Of a stretch of 64,000 bases of DNA, positions 40,803-50,320 are shown piece after piece. The notes beneath the pieces were generated by a model that did not search any database, had not been told where the DNA came from, and saw only the letters and a list, made by a program, of their open reading frames with translations. This DNA is from Jaapia argillacea MUCL 33604. Its lineage: Eukaryota > Basidiomycota > Agaricomycetes > Jaapiales > Jaapiaceae. The translations under genes and the position numbers were made by a program. The DNA lies in the NCBI GenBank assembly GCA_000697665.1, contig KL197709.1, positions 3,002,444-3,066,443 on the forward strand, given 5' to 3'. Within the stretch, counting starts at the first letter, position 1. Each line of letters begins with the position of its first letter.

Positions 40803-41924
40803 TTAGAACTCCATACCCTCCAACTGAAGCTCCCACTCAAACAATTCCAAAAGTTCATCCACCTTGTCCACGAGTTCAGAAATGATGGGCAAGTGATCCA
40901 ACTTCGGAATCGGGAGCCTGATGGTCAAGGGTGCATTGTTAAAGTAATGGATCGCCGTTGCTGGCTTCAACTCGAGTCGCAATGGGCGCACAGGAGCTCG
41001 GTCGAGTAGGATGGGAGCAGGCTTAGGCGCGCTGTCAGGAGTGTCGACTGGATAAGCGCCAAACTGTATTCCCAAGCCACGAGGGTCATATACCGCTCGT
41101 CGTTTGTTGGGATCGCGATCGGTGACTCTTCGGGCCTTCACCTCGATGACAGGAAGCGGGAAAGGGACATTTTCCAGGGTGGAGACGGACGCGGCCTTAT
41201 CTCCCGGGAATTCCTCCGGTCTCCGTCGATGCCTGGAAGCCTTGTAACTGATGGTCATATCACCGAGGTGTTCAAGAAACTGGCTCTCCTGCTTGGAAAG
41301 AGACTTGTGGCTCATCCCAACGCCACTCCCGGAGACAAAGGACTCGTCGTCGAACGTTCCCTGGGCCAGATTGTGCCCCTTAACCGCCTTCACAGGCAAA
41401 CGACGCGGGCTGTGCCGCTCTGGGAGGCCATTGTAAGGCGATAGAGTGGTTGGAATAGAGACGAGGAAATCAGATGAGAGACTACGTCTGGCGGGTTGTA
41501 CTTTGGACACTGAGGGAGAGGGCGGAGACGACAGCTGTCGTGACCGATGGGCTCCAGGTAAAAGCTCGTGCTGACCCAAGAAATCACTTCTGAGAGCTGG
41601 GTGTTGAGTGGTAGGAGTTGCATCTTTACAAACGGTTCGAGACCTGTTGACGGAGACCTTCGCGGACGATGGGGTCGGCTTCAGTGGGAAGAGATGATTT
41701 TGAACGGTGATTTCACGAAGTGGAATGACGGTAAATTTGTGAGGAGATTCGTCAAGAACAGCAACAGTGCACTGCATTTTGGGCACGCGAGCCCCTTCAC
41801 TGTAGTGAAGCGTTGGAGTGTCAAGTGCGGGTCGTGACATGTGAAAGGGCGCTGTTACGGTATTCGTGGAGTCTTCAAAGACACATCCTGGAGAAGGTGC
41901 GTCCAGGGAAGATGGCGTAGTCAT
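40803..41924 (-). CDS. Hypothetical 373-residue single-exon protein
   Basis: Function unknown. A single uninterrupted frame in a neighbourhood where nearly every gene has introns. Pro/Ser/Arg-rich and probably disordered for most of its length. Possible short motifs include RPLRLELKPATAIHYFNN and a C-terminal helical acidic segment (LVDKVDELLELFEWELQLEG). Basic clusters such as KASRHRRRP and DPNKRR could act as nuclear signals. Two short acidic or hydrophobic blocks near residues 160 and 210 (SQFLEHLGDMTISYKASR) look like the best-kept pieces. The ATG at 41924 is preceded by an intergenic stretch. Codon use and CpG content match the housekeeping neighbours, so it is likely native. I cannot assign a family. 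Confidence 0.7.
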   Translation of the reverse strand: MTTPSSLDAPSPGCVFEDSTNTVTAPFHMSRPALDTPTLHYSEGARVPKMQCTVAVLDESPHKFTVIPLREITVQNHLFPLKPTPSSAKVSVNRSRTVCKDATPTTQHPALRSDFLGQHELLPGAHRSRQLSSPPSPSVSKVQPARRSLSSDFLVSIPTTLSPYNGLPERHSPRRLPVKAVKGHNLAQGTFDDESFVSGSGVGMSHKSLSKQESQFLEHLGDMTISYKASRHRRRPEEFPGDKAASVSTLENVPFPLPVIEVKARRVTDRDPNKRRAVYDPRGLGIQFGAYPVDTPDSAPKPAPILLDRAPVRPLRLELKPATAIHYFNNAPLTIRLPIPKLDHLPIISELVDKVDELLELFEWELQLEGMEF

Positions 41925-42222
41925 CTCGGCGACGCGAAATTGGGCCAGCAGGAAAAGTTGATGTTGAGAAGAACAATGATAGGACAGAAGGAGCGATGCG
42001 GCGTAAAAGAGAGGGAGGTAAAGATATCGTCAGTTCAGTTGTGGCAAAAGGTCGCCGGGTGGGAGGAGGTGTCCGAACGGAATGGGCTGTGAGGCACGAA
42101 TTGGAGGACATCAAGGTTATATGTATGGTCGGACTGAGCTCCTCCGTTTTAACACATGTCCTGCGCCATTGCGGATCCGCGCTTCTGTGAGCCCTCTTCT
42201 ATAATAGAAATAACGATACTCA

Positions 42223-42622
42223 TCACCTCTTCACTATCCCCTCAGCCCCCTCCCTCAAAGAAGTAAGCAGATCTCGGAGACGCTGGCGAAGTTTCGTAAT
42301 CGTTTGTTCCTCGTCCGGAGACGGAGGTGGCTGCGCTGCAGTTAATCCGGTGCAGATCTCTCCAAGACAGTACATACTATTTGATCGAGCAGATACTATG
42401 CAACAGTGAGCCACCCAACGCGGAAAACCTTGGCCGGCAAAGGAGGGACGTACCTCTGCTTCTTCGATGGTCTGAGGGCTTCCGAGTCGGTCAGTCTGAA
42501 CAATTGTACAAGGAGATTCGGTCCCAAGATGCGCACCAGAATGATGGGCCCTCTCGAAAAGTTATTAATAAACTCAGCATACGAAGGGCTTGATGGAAAT
42601 GAACCTTGGCGTACCTATTCAT
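42223..42622 (-). CDS. Small three-exon protein, 86 residues, unknown
   Basis: Reconstructed by splice logic. Exon 1 is 8 nt (42622-42615: Met-Asn plus two bases), exon 2 is 42552-42454 and exon 3 is 42376-42223. Introns are 62 and 77 nt with GT-AG ends and branch-like CTGAG/TAATAAC and CTCAC signals. The product reads GPIILVRILGPNLLVQLFR, a polar stretch with SKKQ, MYCLGEICTGLTA, and a helical C-terminus ITKLRQRLRDLLTSLREG. The small helical form would suit a subunit of a complex such as a kinetochore, Mediator or mitochondrial assembly, but no family was recognised, so this is only a guess. It starts head to head with the phosphomannose isomerase gene. Confidence 0.5.
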
Positions 42623-42824
42623 TGCGTCTATTGCAGTCAAAGAACAAGAGAGAGATTATCTTATCGCAAACTGGGCGAGAGCTATCGAGATTTCCATCAT
42701 GGGCTGAATCACTGATCACACACCAGTCTCACTCCCATGCATCCCATTCCTCAGTCAGCCGAACCCCACGGTTACGGTGGATGTCCTCTTACCCGCTTGT
42801 CTTTCACTTCCATCTCACCGCGAC
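42623..42824. promoter_or_regulatory. Divergent promoter, small gene / PMI
   Basis: 202 bp between two opposed start codons, if the small-gene model is right. C/A-rich toward the isomerase start. Confidence 0.4.
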
Positions 42825-44268
42825 ATGGCCTCACCACCCGTCTTCAAGATAGTCCCCACCACCCAACGCTATGACTGGGGCAAGGTCGGCCTCAACTCCA
42901 AAGTCGCTCAATTCGCCGCTGCGTCAAAGATCCCTGGTTTTACCCTCGATGATCAGGCACCTTACGCCGAGGTATGCTTTCCCCACTGTATTGTCAGATA
43001 ATGCATTGATCTCCTTCTAGCTGTGGATGGGTACTCATCCCTCATCGCCCTCACGCGTCCTAGGCTCGAACGAGTTGCTATCCAAGCATCTCGCGGCTCA
43101 TCCCAACTTGATGGGTGCCAGAGTCATCCAACGATTTAATGCTGCCGACGGAAATATCCCCTTCTTGTTCAAAGTTCTGGCGATCGAGAAGGCCCTCAGC
43201 ATTCAAACACATCCAGACAAGAAAACCGCCGAGATTCTCCACCAGCAACAACCTAACGTTTACAAGGGTGCGTGGCTTCGGCTGCTCTGCCAACATTCGT
43301 CTCATGGATCCCCCAGATGCGAATCACAAGCCTGAGATGGCTGTCGCTTTAACCCCTTTCACCGCTCTCTGTGGCTTCCTCCCTCTCCCCGAGATCGCCA
43401 AGTACCTGCAATCCACTCCCGAGTTTGCATCCCTCATCCCCGATGCAATCAATTCTGAATTCATCTCCCTGTCTTCTTCTGCGACCCCCAGCGGTCCGAA
43501 GGAGAAGGCTGCTCTGAAGGCTGTGTTTTCTGCCGTCATGACCGCCGACGCCAAAACCTTCAAGGCCCACCTACGCGGGTTAACCCATCGGTACAAGAAT
43601 GGCGAAGCTAAGGACGACGAGCGAAACGTCCAGGACCTCGTCCTGAGGTTGAACGATCAGTTCCCTGATGACATCGGCGTGTTTTGTGCATTCATGCTCA
43701 ATTATGTCAAGTTGGAGCCTGGCGAGGCCATCTTCCTCGCCGCAGGTGAACCTCACGCCTACGTGACTGGAGGTATGTTTTCTGCCAGTTTTTTGAGTTT
43801 CATATTCTCATCGGTCTCTCAGACATCATGGAATGTATGGCCACATCGGACAACGTCATTCGGGCTGGCCTCACTCCCAAACTTAGGGATATCCCTAACC
43901 TAGTTTCCGGCCTCACCTATCAGGCCGCCTCCCCTGAGAAACACCTGGTGAAGCCCACGCCATTTGCTCGTGCTTCAATGTTCGCGAGCACAGCAAGTCT
44001 ATATGATCCTCCTGTTCCAGAATTTTCGGTTCTTGAGCTGAAGATCAAAACCGGAGAATCAGAGAATCAGCCACCGATTGACGGCCCTAGTATTGCAATT
44101 GTGACGGAGGGATCTGGGTCGGTAGGATGGGGTTCTGTTGACTCAGATAGTGTCACACTCTCAGTGGGAGATGTGTTCTTCATTGGTGCTAGTACCGAAG
44201 TCAAACTATGTTCCAATGACCGAACATCACCTCTGGTCATCTACAGGGCCTTCGTGGTGGCTGTTTGA
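42825..44268 (+). CDS. PMI40: Mannose-6-phosphate isomerase, type I
   Basis: Zinc enzyme interconverting fructose-6-phosphate and mannose-6-phosphate, feeding GDP-mannose for glycoprotein and cell-wall mannan synthesis in the cytosol. Four exons, with introns at 42972-43020, about 43,269-43,316 and about 43,773-43,823. Type I motifs: YDWGKVGLNSKVA at the N-terminus, AELWMGTHPSSPS, FLFKVLAIEKALSIQTHPDK (Gln and His zinc ligands), NHKPEMAVALTPF (Glu ligand), and FLAAGEPHAYVTGDIMECMA, which carries the last His ligand and active-site residues. The C-terminal jelly-roll ends LVIYRAFVVAV. Complete and apparently functional. It is the last conserved gene before the transposon block. Confidence 0.95.
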
Positions 44269-44685
44269 TTTTTTTCGTTAGAGCACTGTTGATTTCTCGT
44301 ATATTATCTGTGTCGCCCACTTTCATTTGCGAGTGTTTGTCACGCCTACTCCCTTTTCAGTCTGCTCACCCCGACCTGTGTGTTTATACCTCTACATCAG
44401 TTCTACGATGCATCTCAAGTACTCATCTGAGACAAATTCCATTGTCTGCACCATTGTCAGCTGGATCTTCTGAGGCTCGTTGGTCACTTTCAGGCAAGAT
44501 CTGGCTCAGTTTCACCAGAGTGACTTTTCACCAGGGTTCAGCTCTTTGTCATGTTTGGTGGTTATTGTTATCATGTCTCAAATCACACGACACAAGCACT
44601 AATAATAAAGTTTCAATTGGCTGTGTATCGATAGATCTGGCTATTTACTATATTTCCCTTTCATCCTACTAACACATACAAGACA
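44269..44685. other. 3' flank of PMI, compartment edge
   Basis: About 420 bp of pyrimidine-rich sequence after the isomerase stop. An open frame of 135 codons overlaps the stop codon but reads as untranslated sequence. CpG falls off from here rightwards. Confidence 0.45.
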
Positions 44686-44835
44686 CTGTATTGTCACGAC
44701 CAAAGCGGCGGTCACACGTCACAGCAAATTTTCGCCCGTGTGCACAATAATATTTTATCGAATTTTCGGATTTTCTGGATTTTCTGCAAGTCCAAAAATT
44801 TCCGAAATCGTGCCACTTTGGTTGTGACAATACAG
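44686..44835. mobile_element. Candidate MITE, 150 bp
   Basis: A short element with imperfect terminal inverted repeats. Reading inwards, both ends give CTGTATTGTCAC, then G or A, ACCAAAG, then C or T, and GGC. The left copy keeps CpG where the right copy has TpG/CpA. No coding capacity; the AT-rich middle contains ATTTTCGG/CCGAAAT-like inverted bits. The flanking dinucleotides are CA (left) and TA (right), so a TA duplication is not proven. Confidence 0.6.
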
Positions 44836-45658
44836 TATGTGTCACTTTGCTTCAGCAATGGATTTGTATATTTAAATTTGTACTAGCAGATACCCATGCT
44901 GATGGCCAGGCAAGAATAAAAGATGCAATAAATTTATGCTACACCAATGTTGCATACAAAATAGTTTTAGGACTACAGTGAAAAGCTAACTGCATTCAAG
45001 CACTGTTTGAGGTATTCTGGGGTGTCATTGTAACTATGGAGCACCTCATATGCATGCTGATACATGGTGCCATATGGGTTATACATGCACATGGCATCTT
45101 GTAACCATGCTATGGTGCGACAACAAGGCTAGGGTTTTGGTTGATCCACTGGTGATGAGCTGTTATCGAGAGGTGCCACAAATTCCCATGGATTTGATAG
45201 ACCCAGTTCTGAGGCCTGTAGCAATTGACAGAATTGTCTTGCCAGGTCCCAAGAGAAGTGAAAGCAAGGGCTGAGTTTCTTCTGCATCAGGATTGTTGGC
45301 AACATATAGTGCATATAGGGCAGGAGGTGGAGACAGGAGTCACAGTATGTGAACCCAACTGGCATCGCAACACATATCATAGTCAGAGGCAGATTTGGTG
45401 GTCATGACACTCCATGGCTCAATGGAGAGTACCACAAAATGTACATTCAACATCCATTTGGCTAACATCATGGTGCTGTGGAGGGAGGGATTAGTTCTGG
45501 GTTGGAATTCAAATATCTAAACTGTTACCTTGTGGCCCCAAGGGATGCTGGTCACCATGATGATGGTGATCATCATCTGCTCAAGGGCCTGCACCATCAC
45601 CCAAGTCCCATTCAAAACTACCAACCTCTCACCCTGATCAACATCTATCCTTTCATTA
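44836..45658. other. CpG-poor unassigned sequence
   Basis: About 820 bp with few CpG dinucleotides and no open frame with family resemblance. Likely decayed transposon sequence into which the Tc1/mariner-like element inserted at TA 45657-45658. Confidence 0.4.
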
Positions 45659-45684
45659 CAGTGACTTTCAGAATTATGCGGAAT
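45659..45684 (+). repeat. Left terminal inverted repeat
   Basis: 26 bp matching the reverse complement of 49017-49042 except for AC versus GT at positions 6-7. Preceded by TA. Confidence 0.85.
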
Positions 45685-45851
45685 TGCGAATTCTGTTCCA
45701 GCGCTCTGGAATCACACCACACCGCGGGTAGTTGGTACCCAAGGCTGCTGGCAATATTCTAAGTAATACTGTAAATGTAATTCAAAATAAAATTGCCTTT
45801 GCTCCATGGTGTGCTCGAGTCCCTGTCACAAAAGCCTTGCAAATCAATGAG

Positions 45852-47805
45852 ATGTCAGACACTCAGGGCGAGAACGAAGTCATTGCTTTTGGAATTCACT
45901 TGACTGTTTACTCCCCCCAACCTGTACTTGCATCTGGGAAAAAATCTCAGGCCAAGCCAAAGGCTTTGACGAAATCGAAAGAACTTGAGTTTGGGATTGC
46001 TGCCGACAACTACACTCTCTTCTTGCAAGCAGTCCTGGACTGTTGTGGCCTACAAAAATTCCATGCAACTGCCAGATGGCCATACCCATTCAAATACACA
46101 TTTGCATCACCCAAATCATATGTCATCTCAGTGTTATTGCAGACTTCTTCTGGTTGTAACACCACATATAGGAAGTCTGTCACACCTCTTGACATCGAGA
46201 ACCAGGCTGAGTACAATGGGATGGTTCAGGCTATCCAAAAGGAGGGTCCACAAAAGGTTACAATTCTTGTTGACTCGAATNNNNNNNNNNNNNNNNNNNN
46301 NNNNNNNNNNNNNNNNNNNNNNNNNNNNNNNNNNNNNNNNNNNNNNNNNNNNNNNNNNNNNNNNNNNNNNNNNNNNNNNNNNNNNNNNNNNNNNNNNNNN
46401 NNNNNNNNNNNNNNNNNNNNNNNNNNNNNNNNNNNNNNNNNNNNNNNNNNNNNNNNNNNNNNNNNNNNNNNNNNNNNNNNNNNNNNNNNNNNNNNNNNNN
46501 NNNNNNNNNNNNNNNNNNNNNNNNNNNNNNNNNNNNNNNNNNNNNNNNNNNNNNNNNNNNNNNNNNNNNNNNNNNNNNNNNNNNNNNNNNNNNNNNNNNN
46601 NNNNNNNNNNNNNNNNNNNNNNNNNNNNNNNNNNNNNNNNNNNNNNNNNNNNNNNNNNNNNNNNNNNNNNNNNNNNNNNNNNNNNNNNNNNNNNNNNNNN
46701 NNNNNNNNNNNNNNNNNNNNNNNNNNNNTCAAGTCTTGCCTCTGAGAGACAATAGGAGATGGGCAAGTACAAGAATGCGACCGACCTCGACTTGCAGTGT
46801 GTGAAGTGGCGCAAGGAGCTTATGCATGTTCATAACAAGGTCAAGGGGGAGTTTTGGTACTGTCCTACCAATGACCCTAAGGACAACATCAAGATTACTC
46901 CTGCTCGGTGCTGAACTTGGTGTCTTGCAATTATGAGTATAATTTCTTCTCTCTTTGTTGATGTTCTCTCTCATATTCTATTGTAGATTTCCGCAAAAGC
47001 AACCATTGACCATCCCCCTAATTCAGATGAATTTGACCCTGAGAAATGCAAGGCTGCTCTCCATCTGGACCGTCAGACACCTTCAACACCCACAGCTGGC
47101 GATCAATTTACTCCATTTGCCCACGCAATTACTTCCGTCACTTCCCTTGCTGCGGCGATGTTGGGCTGTGCCACACCAATCCTTCCTGAAATGCCAACCT
47201 GTCCTCACACTCAACATCTTCCAATCGAGCTGGGATCATCTCCTCCAGCACCTAGTCCTTCACATCTTGGTCGCTTTCTCACATACACTCAGGACCACCT
47301 AGGTGTTCGCAGTGCCCTCAGCTTTGAGGACAAGATGGCAGAGCACAGTTACAGTCCCGATATCCTCCACAAAGTCCCAAAGGCTGATCTTACCACCCTC
47401 GGAATCCCAGCTGGAGATGTCATACGACTCCAAAATGGTAGTCAAAAGTGGTGGAAAGGGCCAGATGTGAAGAGGAAACGATCTGAATCGAGTATTGCAG
47501 AAGTTTGGGGGAGGGATGATAAAAGGGTACAGTATGAGGTTATCTTTGCTGTGGGAGGTGGGAATTGTTTTACAGCAGGGCCACTTGAGTCTGGTAACCC
47601 TCGTTCTAACTGTGATGTGTTCAACTATTTCAATGAAGCCCTCAGTGAGATGGTTCCCATTCCTCCTGGTTATCAGGCACCTGCGCAAAGTGTTGAAGAG
47701 GAGCTGGCTGGGAGTAGTATTCTATACATAGAGATGTCCATGTCACAGCAAGAAAGAAATTTGGTTTCTGAGATACTTATTTCATACATTCATGAAATCC
47801 TATAG
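45852..47805 (+). pseudogene. Transposon-borne accessory gene, SAM-like C-terminus, gapped
   Basis: Second gene of the Tc1/mariner-like element. The first coding block starts at the ATG of 45852 and reads to the gap at 46281. It includes KELEFGIAADNYTLFLQAVL, YPFKYTFASPKSY and YNGMVQAIQKEGPQKVTILV. After the gap, a block reads KYKNATDLDLQCVKWRKEL (46,753-46,914) but ends in a stop with no clean splice to the next block, so this copy may be broken. The last block (about 46,987-47,805) reads ATIDHPPNSDEFDPEKCKAA, a Pro/Thr linker, and LPKADLTTLGIPAGD-type sequence (seen as VPKADLTTLGIPAGDVIRL), which resembles the end of a sterile alpha motif, then a conserved-looking tail. From memory, similar proteins are numerous and annotated only as hypothetical in Agaricomycetes. 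Function unknown. Confidence 0.6.
46281..46728. other. Assembly gap (448 N)
   Basis: Run of undetermined bases inside the accessory gene. True length and content are unknown, so open frames drawn across it are not real evidence of coding. Confidence 0.99.
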
Positions 47806-47806
47806 A

Positions 47807-48930
47807 TTATATATATCCTGAGGAACTAAAGTATCCAAAGGCCTTCTTTGGGGTAATCTGACAACATGCACAACACATCGCCCACACAGATTTATCCAAG
47901 TGATGACAACACAGCCAAGCCTTGATAGAGGAAAAAGCTTGCTCAATTGGGTTGTAGTCGGGAGAGTAGGGTGGAAGAAAGACAAGTTTGCACTCTGGTT
48001 CCATGAATGAGATACAGCAGGGAAGAGAGAGAGGGAATTTGACTGACCTGCTTCATCTTCAATCACTTGCCTCACCTCCTCAGAATGATGAATGCTACAG
48101 TTGTCGAGGACAAGGACACTGTGTGGGCCTGGATATGGATTGGTAAGGGGAATCTATGCCAGCATCAGGGATTATACCAAGAAAGATCTGAGATTTCAAC
48201 ATACCACATGGTCACGCAAAAATTGCACAAACCACTCTGAGGTCACCGAACCCTCAATAATATCATATGCGATGATCCCATCCATCGTCAGAATGGGGAG
48301 GATGGAGTACCGCTTCCCTCGCACAAATGGTTTGCTCTGCAAGCACCAGACACCCATCTGAGACCACTCTTTCCCCCATCCTTGTGTTCGCTCGTCTTCT
48401 GTAGCTTCATCTCCAAACATCAACATCTCAGGATCGGAAGCAACCGTGGCAATCATGTTCATGAAGAGAGCACGTGTGTCTTCATTCCGCTCCAACACCT
48501 TTGCTGAGATCTTCTTGTTGGTGTAGATAGTGCGACAGAGTGTGCGAACAAGAGTCGGAATGGAGATATGGACGTGGCACTCCTCACGGAGCCTATCCTG
48601 GAGTTTGTTGAGATAGAGGGTATTATCCTCAAGCAGGAGATTCTTGAGATAGTTGATATCAGGAGTCGTAAGTTTGTGTTGTCGACCCCAAGTACAAGCA
48701 AACTAATTGTAGGTTATGCCATGGCGGCGATGGTGTTCCAAAGTTTTGTATGCGAGTGACTTTTTGATCCTGAGAAGCCCACAGATTTCTTTGACAGAAA
48801 AGCCATCACTCCAGAGAACTGGAACCCTAGCTTTTAGGTCCTGTGAAATACTGCAAGGGGGCATTGATGTGGGGATGAGTGAGTCATATTCAGACTGAAG
48901 CCACTCAATAACTACTGACAACCATGACAT
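47807..48930 (-). pseudogene. Tc1/mariner-type DDE_3 transposase, one nonsense codon
   Basis: Cut-and-paste transposase of the IS630/Tc1/mariner superfamily. From the ATG at 48930: a helix-turn-helix region (SQDLKARVPVLWSDGFSVKE, LRIKKSLAYKTL), then an in-frame TAG at 48703-48705 where Gln is expected (CAG to TAG), then SIPTLVRTL, MLMFGDEA (first catalytic Asp), VLDNCSIHH after an intron (second Asp), and FLPPYSPDYNPIEQAF after another intron (catalytic Glu). The acidic triad is therefore present, with about 35 residues between the last two. Introns at about 48,155-48,211 and 47,998-48,049 are inferred from frame and GT-AG ends. Apart from the single stop the frame is open throughout, so inactivation is recent or the stop is bypassed by an unrecognised splice. 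Confidence 0.82.
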
Positions 48931-49016
48931 AACAGTACAATAATTATTGTAAAGTCTCTCTCAGGAACTTCCCGCGACTTTCCCACCATATGTTTGAGCT
49001 GCGTCGCAGAATTGTG

Positions 49017-49042
49017 ATTCCGCATAATTCTGAAAACCACTG
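49017..49042 (-). repeat. Right terminal inverted repeat
   Basis: Reverse complement begins CAGTGGT and continues with the same 19-nt core as the left end. Followed by TA at 49043-49044. Confidence 0.85.
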
Positions 49043-50033
49043 TAACATGCAAATCTGTCCAGAGGTCTTGGCATGGTAAGAAAAATAAAACATGATAGAA
49101 CTAACTGTGGGCCATATAAGTGCTGATGGTCCAAACACATAAAATATAGGAAAAGAGACCCCTCATACATCTGATTGATAGGAGGAGGAGTCAGAAGTTG
49201 GTGTTGGTGTTGGTCGTTGAGACGTATAGCTGTTTCTTGGGGCATGCAGAGGATGTGAGCTTTGGCTGGCAACTGCATGCTCTCGTACCCTCTTCTCCCC
49301 TTGGCGATGTGCATGCCATGCTACACTTTGGGCATTGGGCAACGACACAGCAGGAGGGTCATTCTGCAAAAGGAATGTAAGACCTACAAAACAACAGGAA
49401 AATTTTCACCATGAACCTGGGTCAGGCAGTTACATTGCTGAGCTTTCGGTGGTGAAGATGATATGAGCTGTGCTTGAACCTGCCAATGTTTGGGGAGTGT
49501 CATTGATCAACAAAGGATGTCAGGAAAAGACACACAACAGAAAAGGAGGAATAGGAGCAAGGGTGCTGAGAGCTGAGGCCATTATTGTGTGACTTGATCA
49601 GCAGGTTTGGGACATGACACCTTGACAGACTCAGAGAAGTGGGTTGTTCTTGATGGGGGCATGTTGAATGCAATGTTGACAGCCTTCAGCATCATAAATT
49701 CAACACGGTGATTGGGACCTGATACTGTACTTGATCAAACGAAGAAAGTACTACAAGGGAAAAGAAACAAAAAATATGATTTCTTGTGCAAGGAAAGATT
49801 ATTAGATAGTAGGTAGAAGTAGACATGAAGGTGGGGAAGCCTGAGGGAACAGCAACAGGGATGCAAACACAGTAAGTGGCAGCACTGAAGCCACGTGAAA
49901 CAATCCTCACAATCCTTCCTGAGAAGGAAAAGTTGTCTCCTGAGACAAAATCCTTGTTTTCTATTATAGATAGGGACATATGGAGATTCTCGTAGCCTAT
50001 ATGACTATACAGTCAGCGCCCAGTCCTTTATAC
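49043..50033. other. CpG-poor unassigned sequence
   Basis: About 1 kb right of the Tc1/mariner-like element. Few CpG, no open frame with family resemblance. Probably decayed mobile DNA. Confidence 0.4.
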
Positions 50034-50320
50034 TGTTGGGAGCTGATTGACTGTGACCACATCTGTCCCCACAGGGGATTGAACTCAGGACCTTCTGGTA
50101 TGGCTGGAGATTGGGGTTAGGATTGGTTCATGGTGGAGGTGGCTTGGAACTGCACAGTATTATGTAATTGTTGACTTGTTCTCTGCAGAGTTGGGCTTGT
50201 GTTCATCATCTCTGACACAGCTCAACTCAAGTGTGTAGTATATTGGTTTTGTAATGAATATATCTCTGACACAGCTTGACTCAGGGTTTTCTGAGTGCTA
50301 GATTATTCCAGTGCTTCACA
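50034..50320 (+). repeat. LTR-like repeat, full-length copy 1
   Basis: 287 bp beginning TGTTGGGAGCTGATTG and ending GTGCTTCACA. The same unit recurs at 60526-60811 (inverted) and 60998-61292, with partial copies at 52512, 55451, 57358 and 60450. Ends are TG...CA. It contains two copies of ATCTCTGACACAGCT separated by a TGTGTAGTATATTGG spacer. Flanks show no clear target duplication at this copy. Confidence 0.7.

Larger units (their letters stand above)
45659..49042. mobile_element. Tc1/mariner-like DNA transposon with accessory gene
   Basis: Complete 3,384-bp element. Both ends start CAGTG and share TTTCAGAATTATGCGGAAT after two transition differences (positions 6-7), forming 26-bp terminal inverted repeats; a further AATTCTG follows at nearly the same distance on both sides. 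The dinucleotide TA flanks each end (45657-45658 and 49043-49044), the Tc1/mariner target duplication. Inside are two genes tail to tail: an accessory gene (+) ending at 47805 and a DDE transposase (-) ending at 47807. It retains more CpG than the flanking DNA and the transposase has only one nonsense codon, so it is fairly young. A 448-bp assembly gap falls inside. Confidence 0.85.

Noticed and set aside
44265-44672. 135-codon frame overlapping the PMI stop
   Set aside because: Overlaps the end of a well-supported gene; its composition looks like 3' untranslated sequence.
45732-46755. Open frames of 226-337 codons across the N run
   Set aside because: The N bases are unknown; frames through them are artefacts of the gap.
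50034-50320. tRNA-derived SINE reading of the 290-bp repeat
   Set aside because: GAGTTCAATCCCC resembles a tRNA T-arm, but it lies near the 3' end on that strand instead of the 5' head, no A box was found, and the ends are TG...CA with a 5-bp duplication, which fits an LTR better.
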